Positions 15,967-24,804 of a DNA stretch of 64,000 bases are shown one piece after another. The position numbers and the translations under genes are program-made. A model generated the notes under the pieces. It saw nothing but the letters and a program-made list of their open reading frames with translations. It did not search any database and was not told where the DNA came from. The number at the start of each line of letters is the position of its first letter. Within the stretch, counting starts at the first letter, position 1. The DNA lies in contig DATMAM010000066.1 in the NCBI GenBank assembly GCA_035559995.1, forward strand, positions 97,164 to 161,163, in the 5' to 3' direction. The DNA is from DATMAM01 sp035559995 (GTDB lineage Bacteria; Desulfobacterota; Binatia; UBA9968).

Positions 15967-16689
15967 TCAGCCAAGCTCGCGCTTGAGAAAGGCGATCACC
16001 AGAGGCCAGACCAGATCCGCAAGCTCGGGCTGATAGCCGCCGCCGGATTCCGGCGACGCAAACCCGTGCGTGCCGTACGGGAAGGCGTGCCACTCGAGCG
16101 GCCGGCCGTTGGCGAGAAAGCTCGCCATGATTTTTTGCTGCAGCGGCAGCGTGCTGATGTGGTCGCGCCCGCCGTACAGGATCATTGACGGGCATTGGAT
16201 GTCGCGCGCCGCCTCGCACGGATGGCGCGGGCGGAGCCTGCTCGGCGGCTCTTCTCGAATGGAGGGATAATAGCCCACGAAGGCCTTGACGGTCGGGGTT
16301 GCGGCCACGAAGTGAATCCCGACCCTTCCTCCCATGCAGTAACCGATCACCGCCACGCGCGCCGGATCCACGTCGGGGCGCGCCGTCAGGTAGCGCCAGC
16401 CGACGCCGATCGCGCGCACGAATTCATCGTCGGATTTGACCTCTTGAACCTCTTCCTTGCCGGCCAGAGTTCCCGACAGCTCGGCGAACCCGAGCAAGCT
16501 GTAGAGCTCCGGCATGACCGTGCAGTAGCCTTCCTTGGCGAACTTGTAAGCTTCCGTGCGCAAATAGCCGATCGTCCCGGACGAATGGACGATGAGTATC
16601 GCCGGCCCGCGCTCGCGGCGGTCGGGATACGCGATGTAGCCCGGCAAGCCATCTTCGTTGTCGGTCAGTTTGCGCGTGATGAGCGGCAT
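15967..16689 (-). CDS. Dienelactone hydrolase family protein
   Basis: The 240-residue alpha/beta hydrolase shows the dienelactone hydrolase triad: Cys118 in GYCMGG, Asp176 in YGGRDHIS and His208 in YGTHGF. The family opens lactone rings in the modified ortho-cleavage of (chloro)catechols, but many members act on other esters. It is transcribed away from the attenuated gene at 16931. No other chlorocatechol gene is adjacent, so the substrate is open. Confidence 0.9.
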   Translation of the reverse strand: MPLITRKLTDNEDGLPGYIAYPDRRERGPAILIVHSSGTIGYLRTEAYKFAKEGYCTVMPELYSLLGFAELSGTLAGKEEVQEVKSDDEFVRAIGVGWRYLTARPDVDPARVAVIGYCMGGRVGIHFVAATPTVKAFVGYYPSIREEPPSRLRPRHPCEAARDIQCPSMILYGGRDHISTLPLQQKIMASFLANGRPLEWHAFPYGTHGFASPESGGGYQPELADLVWPLVIAFLKRELG

Positions 16690-16816
16690 GGCGGAAATTT
16701 CTCCTGGGCGTCGCTGGGTTTAAAGTCTTTCTCCGTTAGCACGGGCCGAAGAGCGCCGTCAAGGCGTCCAGCGCCGCCGCGGCGCGCCGCGCGGGCGCAC
16801 CGCTCCCGTTAGACCG

Positions 16817-16906
16817 AGCGGTTGCTCTCGGCTCGGGAAACCGCTAGGGTTACGTGTCGCAAGACCGGTAAGCCCGAGGCGTGGCGGCTGCCTCAGGGCT
16901 TTTTTT
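16817..16906 (+). promoter_or_regulatory. Structured 5' leader with mutually exclusive antiterminator and terminator hairpins
   Basis: Three foldable parts lie in the divergent gap before the gene at 16931. First, AGCGGTT/AACCGCT forms a 7-bp stem (16817-16845). Second, GGGTTAC (16847-16853) can pair with GTAAGCCC (16868-16875) around a GTC-GCAA-GAC hairpin. Third, AGCCC-GAGGC (16871-16880) pairs with GCCTC-A-GGGCT (16890-16900), followed by a run of Ts: an intrinsic terminator. Parts two and three share AGCCC, so only one can form. The gene's AGGAGG site follows. This is the layout of a riboswitch or attenuator. The sequence does not match any aptamer class I know. Confidence 0.6.
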
Positions 16907-16930
16907 GTTGCCGCCGGACAGGAGGCCAGG

Positions 16931-17296
16931 ATGACCGGACGCGAAGTGGTCAAAGCGAATGAAGAGCTGTTGCGCGGCATCGTGCGCAGCATCGACAAGA
17001 ATCTGGAATACAGCCTGATCGACGACGTGCACGAATCGCGGTTTTCGCTGCGACTGTCCCTGCGCGGGAGACAAACGACCGTGTCCATTCCAGCCGAAGA
17101 CCTTTTGTTGGCCGCGCAGGACGCGGTGAAAAGGAACGCCGTGCGGCAGAAAATCAAGAGCGCCCGCGATTCGATGATGATGACGTTCGTCGAGGACATC
17201 ACGGGAAAGAAATTCGCGCGACTGCTGAAGCAGGTTGCCGCGACCGAAGAGGAGCCCCGGCGCGCTCACTTTCGCCGCGGGCCGCGCCGGCCGTAG
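16931..17296 (+). CDS. Small basic protein of unknown function downstream of an attenuator-like leader
   Basis: This 121-residue protein (MTGREVVKANEELLRGIVRS...) is charged, with no signal peptide or membrane segment. An Hfq/PilZ-sized beta-rich central part (ESRFSLRLSLRGRQTTVSIP) is followed by a basic helix and an Arg-rich tail (RRAHFRRGPRRP), so nucleic-acid binding is possible. I do not recognise a family. A strong AGGAGG lies before the ATG, and an intrinsic terminator stands 25 bases upstream of the start, so expression is likely controlled by readthrough. Confidence 0.7.
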   Translation: MTGREVVKANEELLRGIVRSIDKNLEYSLIDDVHESRFSLRLSLRGRQTTVSIPAEDLLLAAQDAVKRNAVRQKIKSARDSMMMTFVEDITGKKFARLLKQVAATEEEPRRAHFRRGPRRP

Positions 17297-17488
17297 CCCG
17301 TCCACCCACCTCTCTCACGCCGGCCCTCTCCGGGAAAGGAGCGCAGCAAGCGCGATTGACTGCGCGGTCGGCCCTCGAATATTCTCCCAACGAAAGCAAG
17401 TTCGGTAACGCGCGGGAACCCCGCGGCAGGACGAGCTAAGGCCCGAGCTTCCGTTCCTTTGAATCGCCGTTTTTAACGCCTCGCTTCG

Positions 17489-18352
17489 ATGAGAGCCCAG
17501 CGTGCCAGGCGGGTTATGCTCCAAATTCTTCTTGTCGCGTGTTTTTTCTTGCTGCTGTCGCTCTGGGGCTTCTACATTTCAATACGACCGCCGCGGATTC
17601 TCTCGGCCACCACGCCGAAAAATTTTGCGCTCGATTACGAAGAGATTTCGTTCGTCACCGAGGATCGGGTGAGACTGCGGGGCTGGTTCATCCCGTGCCC
17701 GCGAGGCGCAACGACAAAAACGATCATCGCGCTTCACGGCTATCCCGCCGACAAGGGAAACATCCTGCCGGTGGTGGCGTTTCTGAGCGAGAAGTACAAT
17801 CTCTTGCTGTTCGATTTTCGTTATCTCGGCGAAAGCGAAGGCCGCTACTCGGCCGTAGGCGGAAAGGAGACGCGGGATCTCGCCGCCGCGGTGGCGTTCT
17901 TAAAGGCGCGCGGCGCCGGCGAGATCGGAGTCTGGGGATTTTCGATGGGCGCCGCGGTGGCGTTGATGGCGGCTCCCGGGTTGCCGGAGATCAGGGCGAT
18001 CGTGTCCGAGTCGAGCTACGCGCAGCTGGATCTCATGGCGCCCGCGCTCTACCAAATTCCAGGGCTCCGGTATCCGCTGGCGTGGCTGACCGGCGTCTGG
18101 TCGCGACTGTTTCTGGGCGTCAATCTCAGCGGGGTCTCACCGCAACGGAGCGCGAGGCGGTTGACCATTCCAGTCCTGGTCAGCCACTCCAAAACCGATC
18201 AGACGATTCCCTTCGAGCACGCGCTCCTGCTCAAAGCAGCGCTCAAAGAAAACCCGAAGGCGGAATTCTGGTTCCACGACGATCTGTTTCACGGCCAGCT
18301 CGCGGGCGACTATCAGAAGCGAGTCGCGGCGTTTTTCGCGGCTCATCTGTAG
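17489..18352 (+). CDS. Membrane-anchored alpha/beta hydrolase
   Basis: The 287-residue protein starts with one hydrophobic helix (LQILLVACFFLLLSLWGFYI), so it is probably anchored with the catalytic part outside the cytoplasm. Hydrolase marks are ALHGYPADKG (oxyanion region), the nucleophile elbow GFSMGA with Ser152, the acid near SKTDQTIP and the histidine in DLFHGQ. It resembles the FrsA/BAAT-type serine hydrolases of unknown substrate. A start nine codons later (MLQIL) is equally possible. Confidence 0.85.
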   Translation: MRAQRARRVMLQILLVACFFLLLSLWGFYISIRPPRILSATTPKNFALDYEEISFVTEDRVRLRGWFIPCPRGATTKTIIALHGYPADKGNILPVVAFLSEKYNLLLFDFRYLGESEGRYSAVGGKETRDLAAAVAFLKARGAGEIGVWGFSMGAAVALMAAPGLPEIRAIVSESSYAQLDLMAPALYQIPGLRYPLAWLTGVWSRLFLGVNLSGVSPQRSARRLTIPVLVSHSKTDQTIPFEHALLLKAALKENPKAEFWFHDDLFHGQLAGDYQKRVAAFFAAHL

Positions 18353-18403
18353 GTGATGCGCCGGCGGCGCGCGCCTGGGGAGCACAAAAGCCCGCGTGGT
18401 CGA

Positions 18404-18778
18404 TCAGAGGTTGAGCAGAACGATAATCCAGGCAGGCAATAGACCAAGGCAGCCACAGAGCCAACCTACGACGGCGCGCCGGCGCGGCGACGAAGGCGTG
18501 AACCGACGCAGAAGATAGTCTGTGGCGATGATCCCGATGAGGCCGCCGCCGGAAGAAAACAGGGCGGGCGGCGGGAGAGGGGACTCAACCGGCTGCGCCG
18601 TTGCCGGCTGGAGCAGCCCCAGAAAGCCGACGAGCCAGGCCGGAAAGAGCGCGCCGAGCCCGAGAAACCAATAGTGCCTCGGCTCCCATTCGGATTCGCG
18701 CGCTTGCAGGCGATAGACGGCGGCGGCGGTGCCGAGAATGCCCGCCAGGCCAAACAGGAGCGACCACGTCCTGGCCAT
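18404..18778 (-). CDS. Small integral membrane protein of unknown function
   Basis: The 124-residue protein has about four hydrophobic segments (LLFGLAGILGTAAAV, FLGLGALFPAWLVGFLGLL, GGGLIGIIATDYLL, WLCGCLGLLPAWIIVLL) separated by short polar loops. No family is recognised. The gene faces the alpha/beta hydrolase tail to tail and lies downstream of the ketopantoate-reductase-like gene. Confidence 0.65.
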   Translation of the reverse strand: MARTWSLLFGLAGILGTAAAVYRLQARESEWEPRHYWFLGLGALFPAWLVGFLGLLQPATAQPVESPLPPPALFSSGGGLIGIIATDYLLRRFTPSSPRRRAVVGWLCGCLGLLPAWIIVLLNL

Positions 18779-18842
18779 TTTCGGCTGCAGCGGATGTTTG
18801 AGATTTCAGTGGCGCCAGTCTCGGAGACTCCCGAGCGCGCCG

Positions 18843-19844
18843 CTACCCGACCAGCGCCGCGAGATCGCCGTAGTTCTCGAGTCGCAGCGGCCTTTTTCTC
18901 TCCTCAATTTCGTGGACGAGCCTTACAACCGCGCGGGAAATTGGCGTCAAAACGCCGGCCTTCTCGCCGCTTTCGACGACGAGCCCGACGACCTGATCGA
19001 TTTCGGTTTTGCTGCCGCGCTTGAGCTGCGCCACCGGGCCTTTGCGGTCCTCTCTCGGCCATTGGCGCGCCGACTTGTCGAAGGCGGCAAGCCGGGCGTC
19101 GAGCGGCCGGCTCGGATGGAAGTCGTTGGGATCGTATTCCGCCAGCGGCTCGAAGCGGACGCCGAGCGCCCGGCCCACGGCGACAATCTCGGCGAAGAAA
19201 TCGACGCAAAGCCTGCGGTTGACTTCGTTCTCGCAGATGTTTCTCACCGACTCGTCGGCCAGCGAGCCGAACAGCCCCAGGCAGGTATAGGTAAGCTTGC
19301 TCCAGAGTTTGCCGCGGATGTTCTCCATCATTTCGGTGGGAATGACCCCATCGAGAAGCCGGTGCACGGTCGTGAGTTGCGGCGTTATTTTTCCGTGCAT
19401 GTGGCCGATGAAGAGGCGGCCGCGGGCCGCGGTGCGCACATAACCCGGGGCGGGTCTTCGGCTCTGCATGCGGATGCAAACGCCGATCGCATGGTCCGGG
19501 CCGACGACTTCCTCGAGCAGCGGCGGGTTGATTCCGTTCTGCAGCGATACCAAGATGGCGCCGGGAGCGAGAAACGGCTCTACCGTTTCAAGCGCGTCGC
19601 GCGTGTAGTTGCTCCTGACGGCGATGAACCCGATGTCGAATTTTCCGCTAAGTTCGCCGGGAAGAACCGCGGGCAGGGAAACCGTAAAAGGCCCGTCCGG
19701 GACCTCGACCTTGAGCCCGTGCTCGCGGATCGCGCGCACGTGCTCCTCGTCGATGTCGACCAGGGTTACGTCGCTTCCTGCGCGCGCAAGTCGCCCGCCG
19801 ACGATCCCGCCGATCGGCCCCGCGCCGATGACGACCAGTTTCAT
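18843..19844 (-). CDS. Ketopantoate reductase (PanE/ApbA) family protein
   Basis: The 333-residue protein begins with the NADP-binding motif VVIGAGPIGGIVGGRLA and has the family segment LVSLQNGINPP followed by a helical C-terminal domain. Family members reduce 2-dehydropantoate to pantoate, but many paralogues reduce other 2-oxo acids. It ends a minus-strand run with two acyl-CoA dehydrogenases and a CoA transferase, so a role in oxidation of a branched or aromatic acyl chain is more likely than pantothenate synthesis. That is inference. Confidence 0.85.
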   Translation of the reverse strand: MKLVVIGAGPIGGIVGGRLARAGSDVTLVDIDEEHVRAIREHGLKVEVPDGPFTVSLPAVLPGELSGKFDIGFIAVRSNYTRDALETVEPFLAPGAILVSLQNGINPPLLEEVVGPDHAIGVCIRMQSRRPAPGYVRTAARGRLFIGHMHGKITPQLTTVHRLLDGVIPTEMMENIRGKLWSKLTYTCLGLFGSLADESVRNICENEVNRRLCVDFFAEIVAVGRALGVRFEPLAEYDPNDFHPSRPLDARLAAFDKSARQWPREDRKGPVAQLKRGSKTEIDQVVGLVVESGEKAGVLTPISRAVVRLVHEIEERKRPLRLENYGDLAALVG

Positions 19845-19884
19845 GGAAACCCAAAAAGGATCGCTTCGCCCCGAGCCTAGCCGC

Positions 19885-21015
19885 TCATTTCGCTCCCGAA
19901 CGCGGGTAGAGCGCGTCCATCATCTTGTGCTTGTGGTGGAGCGGCGTGCCCAAGTACTGATACAGCGTGTGCGCGAGCACGCTGTGCGCCATTAACGGAT
20001 GCTGGTAGTCCGTGCCGGGACCCGCGAAAACCATGTGGGCGTAGTTGCACGCCTGGTAGTAGCCTTCGCTCGCAACCGCCTTGGCCTCGTGCACGCTCGC
20101 GCGCGCCGGCATTCCGGAGTCAAGCTTCCAGAGCGTTTCGTAGGTCGTCAGGCGCGCGGCGTCGAGATGGATCGAAAGCTCGACGACGTGATCCTGCACG
20201 CGCTGAAAGCGGCCGATCGGTTGGCCGAAAACCACCCGGGTGCGGGTGTACTCGACGGTGAAGTCGAAGATCTCCTGGCAGCCGCCGACCTGGTAGGCGC
20301 AGAGAATCGGCAACGTCTTTTCCAGCGCGCGCTCGACCGTCTGCCAGCCCGTTCCCGCGCCGCCGAGCGCATTGGCCGCGGGCACCTGTGCCTTTTCGAA
20401 TCGCACCTCGGCGATCGAAATCCCAAATCCGGTGTGGGGCGTGACAAAAACACCCGGGCTTGCGCGGTCGACGATGACGAGAGCGACGTCGCCGTTGTCG
20501 GTGCGCGCCGCGCAAACAAAGCTCGTTGCCGCCTCGGCGTCAAAGACGAATTTCTTCGAGCCGTCGAGGACGAGGTTGCCGCCGCTTTTCGTCAGCCGCG
20601 TTTGCACCGCCTCCGGGCCGAAGTGCACGCCGCGGTCCGTGAGCGCGGGGACGACGATGTCCTTGCCGCTGCAGATGTCGGGGAGGAGCGTCTTTTTCTG
20701 CGCGTCGGAGCCGCCTTCCATCACGAGCTGCGCGCCTAAAACGCCCGAGGAGAAAAAAGGTCCGGGCAGCGGGCCCCGGCCCAGTTCTTCGAACACCACG
20801 GCGCAGTCCATGGCCGAGGCGCCCGCGCCGCCGAATCGTTCCGGCAACATCATGCCGGCCCAGCCCAAGCCGGCTCCCTTGCGGTACAGTTCGGTCTGCG
20901 CGGTCTGGCGCTTGAGATACCACTGCGTGAGCACGTGCGCAGGCGCCTCCGCCTTGACGAAGTCGGCCGCGACCTTTTTCAACATATTTTGCGTTTCGTT
21001 CAGTCTCAGGTCCAT
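19885..21015 (-). CDS. Acyl-CoA dehydrogenase family protein
   Basis: The 376-residue flavoprotein has the acyl-CoA dehydrogenase fold. An N-terminal helical domain (GLGWAGMMLPERFGGAG), a middle beta domain, and a C-terminal domain with VEYTRTRVVFGQPIGRFQRVQDH are visible. The usual substrate-oxidising signature in the middle domain is altered to ALTDRGVHF, as in the shorter partner subunits of two-subunit dehydrogenases such as those acting on steroid side chains. It lies 16 bases after the next dehydrogenase gene, so the two may form an alpha2-beta2 enzyme. Confidence 0.88.
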   Translation of the reverse strand: MDLRLNETQNMLKKVAADFVKAEAPAHVLTQWYLKRQTAQTELYRKGAGLGWAGMMLPERFGGAGASAMDCAVVFEELGRGPLPGPFFSSGVLGAQLVMEGGSDAQKKTLLPDICSGKDIVVPALTDRGVHFGPEAVQTRLTKSGGNLVLDGSKKFVFDAEAATSFVCAARTDNGDVALVIVDRASPGVFVTPHTGFGISIAEVRFEKAQVPAANALGGAGTGWQTVERALEKTLPILCAYQVGGCQEIFDFTVEYTRTRVVFGQPIGRFQRVQDHVVELSIHLDAARLTTYETLWKLDSGMPARASVHEAKAVASEGYYQACNYAHMVFAGPGTDYQHPLMAHSVLAHTLYQYLGTPLHHKHKMMDALYPRSGAK

Positions 21016-21031
21016 TTTCGCCTCGCAATTT

Positions 21032-22246
21032 TTAGATCGTTTCCGGCGCCTTCTCGGTCGTCGGCCGCCCCAGGCCGACGCGCCGCGCGAACACCAGCCG
21101 GTCGGTGTCCAGAGTGCCGCCGCCGTGAAGCTGGCCCGGGCCGCTCCGCACCACGTACTCGAAGTCGACGACCTCGTTCACCGAGAGATTCGGTATCAAC
21201 GCGTCGCAGCCCATGATCTGCTGCAGCCGCTCGCCGTTTCTCAGGCGCACCATGCGCTGGTGGTAGCGGAACTGAGCGCCGCCGTACGGATGAGGCTGGC
21301 GCACGTAGCGGTGCCAGGCGATGCGGCGCGCCATGAGGCTCACGGTGTGAAGCTCGATGGACATGTCGGCAATCAACTCGCGGACTTTGGGATCTTCGAT
21401 CAGCGGCCTTCCATCGACCTCATTTTGCTGGCAGTACTCGATCACGCGCTCGACCAGCGGATCGGTCCCGACGCGCCCTTCGCCGCCGTGCTCCAGCTCG
21501 AGGTGCGTGTTGGCGACTTTCCAGCCGTTGTTCTCGCCGCCGACGAGATATTTCGCCGGCACGCGCACGTTGTCGAAAAAGACCGCGTTCTTGATGCCCA
21601 TCATGAGATGCATGTGCTGGATCGTGATGCCGGGGAGATTTGCCGGAATGTGCAGCCATCCCAGGTTCTCGTGCCGGGGCCTCGACGGATCGGTGCACAC
21701 CAGCGTCCAGAGAAAGTCGGGAGGCAGATGGTGGCCGACCATCACTTTCTGGCCGTTGACGACATAGCAGTCGCCGTCGCGGATCGCCTTGGTCTGGCAG
21801 TTGGCGACGTCGCTTCCCCCCTGCGGCTCGGTGAGAACCTGCCAGACGGAGATTTCGCCGCGGCACATCGGCGGCAGGAACTCGCGCTTCTGCTCCTCGG
21901 TGCCCCATTTGAGAATGACCGGGGCGACGATCCGAGCGAGGGTGTAAAAGACGTGATTGATGTTGAGCCCGTAACGATCGAGCTCGGTCTCGATGACGAG
22001 CTGGTGCTCGACGGTCAGCCCGCCGCCGCCGTATTCGGTCGGAAACATCGGAAAGAGCCAGCCTTTTCGTCCGAGCTTGCCGGCAAGATCGCGCCGGAAC
22101 TGATATTCCTCGTCGTTCTCGCGGGTCGACCACGACGCCGACCAGCGAAGGTGCTCCGCTCCTTTCATGTTTTCCTGAAGCCAGGCGCGCACTTCCTTGC
22201 GAAACGCGGCCATCTCCGGCGAATCTTGCTGCAAACTAAAGTCCAT
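21032..22246 (-). CDS. Acyl-CoA dehydrogenase family protein
   Basis: The 404-residue protein carries the canonical signature LTEPQGGSDVAN and the segment WLFPMFPTEYGGGGLT, so the FAD site looks complete. It introduces an alpha-beta double bond in an acyl-CoA. Its gene lies between the CaiB-type CoA transferase and the second dehydrogenase on the same strand. Tight spacing to the following gene suggests a heteromeric enzyme. The substrate is not determinable from sequence. Confidence 0.9.
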   Translation of the reverse strand: MDFSLQQDSPEMAAFRKEVRAWLQENMKGAEHLRWSASWSTRENDEEYQFRRDLAGKLGRKGWLFPMFPTEYGGGGLTVEHQLVIETELDRYGLNINHVFYTLARIVAPVILKWGTEEQKREFLPPMCRGEISVWQVLTEPQGGSDVANCQTKAIRDGDCYVVNGQKVMVGHHLPPDFLWTLVCTDPSRPRHENLGWLHIPANLPGITIQHMHLMMGIKNAVFFDNVRVPAKYLVGGENNGWKVANTHLELEHGGEGRVGTDPLVERVIEYCQQNEVDGRPLIEDPKVRELIADMSIELHTVSLMARRIAWHRYVRQPHPYGGAQFRYHQRMVRLRNGERLQQIMGCDALIPNLSVNEVVDFEYVVRSGPGQLHGGGTLDTDRLVFARRVGLGRPTTEKAPETI

Positions 22247-22313
22247 GAGTTATCCCTCCTCCAAGGACGCTGCTCGCGCTCGCCCGTCGTACTCGCGAAC
22301 GGCCGCGAGCGCG

Positions 22314-23507
22314 CTAAATGATCCCGCGCGCGCGCAGGCGCGCGATCGCCTCCCTGTCATAGCAGAAGCGCGCGAGTATTTCATCCGTATGCTCGCCCAA
22401 AAGCGGCGCCGGACGCAAAAAGCGCGGCGGCGTGTCGGAAAGGTTCACGGCGCTGCCGACGAGCCAGGTCGGTCCCATCGCCGCGTGGTCGATTCTTTTG
22501 GGGATGCCGAGATGCTTGACCTGCGGGTCGGCGAAGACCTCCTCGATCGTGTTGATGGGCCCGCTGGCGACGTCGTTCTCATCGAGCGCTTTGAGCCAGT
22601 GGGCGCGCGGCTTTTTGCGGAACTCGGGCTCCAGGATAGCCAGGATCTCGTAATGGTGCTGCCAGCGGTCGCGCCGCGTCGCAAACCGCGGGTCCTCCAG
22701 CAGATCGGGACGGCCGGCGGCCCGAACCAATCCTGCCCACGATTTTTGGTGGCCGGAAAGATGGACCACGAGCGCGCGGTTGTCGCTTGCGACAAAGCAG
22801 AAGATTCGCCCGCGCGGGAAATTTTCGCGCGCTACCGCTTCGCCGCCGTTCAGATAATCGGCGACGTGCGACTCGATAAAGGCAAGGCTCACCTGGAGCA
22901 ACGACGTATCGACGAACTGGCCGCGGCCGGTCTTCTCGCGCGCAAACAAGGCCGCCATGATGCCGTACGCGGCAAAGATCCCGGCCGCGTGGTCGGCGAT
23001 CGAAAAGCCCGCAACCCGCGGCCGGTCCAGGTCCGTGACGAGGCTCAGCATGCCGCTCAACGCCTGTCCGACCGTATCGAAGCCCGGCTTGTCCCGGTAC
23101 GGGCCGCTTTGGCCGTAGCCGGAGATGGAGCAGTGGATGAGCCGCGGGTTTATTTTTTGTAGCTCGCCGTAGTCGAGGCCGAGTCGCTCTCTCGTCTCGG
23201 GGCGAAAGTTTTCGAGCAGGATGTCGGCTTTTTCCAGAATCCTGAGCAGTATCTGCCGGCCTTCCGCCTCGCGCAGGTTCAACGTGATGCTTTTTTTGTT
23301 GCGGTTGAGCGCGCGAAAGCTCGGGCCGTAGCCTTCGTACTTCGGGTTCCGCCCGCGGTGGGTATCGCCTTCGCCGGGAAGCTCGACCTTGATGACCTCG
23401 CATCCGAGATCGCCGAGGAGACTCCCGGCGTACGGGCCCGCGACGTGCCCGCTCACCTCCACGGCGACGGTGCCCTCGAGGGGCGCGATCGAGGCAGACG
23501 GGATCAT
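22314..23507 (-). CDS. Family III CoA transferase (CaiB/BaiF type)
   Basis: The protein starts SIAPLEGTVAVEVSGHVAGPYAGSLLGDLGCEVIKVE and contains NRNKKSITLNLR, ENFRPETRERLGL and the catalytic-Asp region GFDTVGQALSG, all hallmarks of class III CoA transferases. These move CoA between carboxylic acids. I prefer the start at 23507 (397 residues), which lines up with family members. An ATG eight codons upstream (23531) is also possible. It is the promoter-proximal gene of the acyl-CoA dehydrogenase group and would activate the substrate for it. Confidence 0.9.
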   Translation of the reverse strand: MIPSASIAPLEGTVAVEVSGHVAGPYAGSLLGDLGCEVIKVELPGEGDTHRGRNPKYEGYGPSFRALNRNKKSITLNLREAEGRQILLRILEKADILLENFRPETRERLGLDYGELQKINPRLIHCSISGYGQSGPYRDKPGFDTVGQALSGMLSLVTDLDRPRVAGFSIADHAAGIFAAYGIMAALFAREKTGRGQFVDTSLLQVSLAFIESHVADYLNGGEAVARENFPRGRIFCFVASDNRALVVHLSGHQKSWAGLVRAAGRPDLLEDPRFATRRDRWQHHYEILAILEPEFRKKPRAHWLKALDENDVASGPINTIEEVFADPQVKHLGIPKRIDHAAMGPTWLVGSAVNLSDTPPRFLRPAPLLGEHTDEILARFCYDREAIARLRARGII

Positions 23508-23552
23508 GGTTTCTCGCTGTCGCTGCCGCATACAAGCTCACTTCGAGCAAGG

Positions 23553-23580
23553 TTGTACAAGGTCCGTACCATATTATATA
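23553..23580 (+). promoter_or_regulatory. Candidate sigma-70 promoter in the divergent CoA-transferase/decarboxylase gap
   Basis: TTGTAC at 23553 and TATATA at 23575 are separated by 16 bases and point toward the split decarboxylase genes. The region is AT-rich against a GC-rich background. The -35 box overlaps a TTGTACAA palindrome that could be a regulator site. Confidence 0.4.
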
Positions 23581-23675
23581 GGAAATCGAAAACGGCCGGC
23601 GGCGCCGAAGCCCCGAGTCCGCTCTTTCTCGACGGGAGAGATCCAGGCGGTCGCGCACAGGCTAACGGAGAAAAA

Positions 23676-24185
23676 ATGGCCCAATCGCCCCTGCAAGCGC
23701 AAAGCATCATCCGCGAGGTAAAGCGCGCGGGAATTCGCTTTGTCGTCGCGCTTCCCGATCGCACCACCAGCGAGCGCCTGCTCAAGCCCATGCTGCGCGA
23801 TCAGGAGCTTAAGGTCGTTCAGGTGTGCAAGGAGGATGAGGGAGTTTCGATCTGCAGCGGCCTTTTTGCGACCGGGCAGCGCGCGCTTTTGCTGATCCAG
23901 TACACCGGCCTGCTGGATTCCATCAACGCGCTTCGAGGCGTTGCGGTCGAGGGAAAAAATCCCGTGTGCCTGATGGTCGGGCTGCTCGGGAAGGAGCCCG
24001 GCGTGCCGCCGGCGCAATCGAAAAAATACGGGCTTCGGATCGTTGAACCGATCCTCGACGCGATGGGGATCGAGCATCATCTGCTCGAGGGCGACGAAGA
24101 CGTTGCGAAGATTGCGCCCGCGGTCGAACAGGCGTACGCGAAATCGCTGCCGGTCGTTCTGCTGGTCGGAAGGGAGCCGGTCTGA
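23676..24185 (+). CDS. Thiamine-diphosphate decarboxylase, pyrimidine-binding (alpha) subunit, ComD-like
   Basis: The 169-residue protein matches the N-terminal (PYR) domain of TPP enzymes such as sulfopyruvate and phosphonopyruvate decarboxylase. The catalytic glutamate is Glu55 in CKEDEGVSIC, and FATGQRALLLIQYTGLLDSINALRG is family-typical. The start at 23676 has ACGGAG at the right spacing. Longer upstream extensions of the frame overlap the divergent promoter region. Its stop overlaps the start of the beta-subunit gene by one base, so the two are translated together as a split enzyme. Confidence 0.88.
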   Translation: MAQSPLQAQSIIREVKRAGIRFVVALPDRTTSERLLKPMLRDQELKVVQVCKEDEGVSICSGLFATGQRALLLIQYTGLLDSINALRGVAVEGKNPVCLMVGLLGKEPGVPPAQSKKYGLRIVEPILDAMGIEHHLLEGDEDVAKIAPAVEQAYAKSLPVVLLVGREPV

Positions 24186-24754
24186 TGATGAAGCGAGACG
24201 AATGCCTGAAAGTTCTGGCGCGGCACCGCAAGGGCGAAATCGTCGTTGCGGTGTACAAAGCGGCGCAGGAATGGATCCACATCGCGCCGAGCGACCTCAA
24301 TTACACTTTCACGGGGGCGATGGGGCAGGGATCGTCGCACGCGCTGGGGATCGCGCTCGGCCGGCCCGACAAGAAAGTCATCGTTTTGGACGGCGACGGT
24401 AGCCTTTTGATGAATCTCGGCAGCCTGGTCACGATCGCGAACGCGGCGCCGAAGAATTTGCTCCACTGCGTTTGCGAGAACGGGAGCTACGAGACCAACG
24501 GCGGGGTGCCGATTCCCAACGCCGGCCGCGTGAGCTTTACCGGGCTGGCAAAGGCCGCGGGTTATCCGAGGACCTACGAGTTCGAAGATCTCGCGGACTG
24601 GGACCGCGAGCTGGACAGGATTCTCAACGAAGAGGGGCCGATCTTAATCGATCTCAAAGTGGAGCCGGGCGAAGACTATCCCGAAGATTTCCGCCGGCTG
24701 TACAACCCGGAGTTCCGAGACGCCTTCCGGCGCGCGCTGCAGCGGTCAACGTAA
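24185..24754 (+). CDS. Thiamine-diphosphate decarboxylase, diphosphate-binding (beta) subunit, ComE-like
   Basis: The 189-residue protein is the PP domain partner. The metal/diphosphate motif is GDGS at residues 70-73 (VLDGDGSLLMNLGSL), preceded by MGQGSSHALGIALGRP. With the upstream alpha subunit it should decarboxylate a 2-oxo acid. ComDE makes sulfoacetaldehyde in coenzyme M synthesis, but non-methanogen homologues act on sulfo- or phosphonopyruvate or unknown acids. Two adjacent ATG codons can start translation. Confidence 0.88.
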   Translation: MMKRDECLKVLARHRKGEIVVAVYKAAQEWIHIAPSDLNYTFTGAMGQGSSHALGIALGRPDKKVIVLDGDGSLLMNLGSLVTIANAAPKNLLHCVCENGSYETNGGVPIPNAGRVSFTGLAKAAGYPRTYEFEDLADWDRELDRILNEEGPILIDLKVEPGEDYPEDFRRLYNPEFRDAFRRALQRST

Positions 24755-24804
24755 GGCCGAACGGACCATCCTCGCCCTCTTTGGGAGACCAGAATTCACG
24801 AACT

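Noticed and set aside
16817..16906. Second cyclic-di-GMP riboswitch
   Set aside because: GGGAAACC and TCGCAAGACC recall GEMM blocks, but GGCAAACC and ACGCAAAGCC are absent and the order does not fit.
20372..22321. 649-codon plus-strand ORF across two acyl-CoA dehydrogenase genes
   Set aside because: It is antisense to two well-supported genes with intact motifs, and no domain is visible in it.
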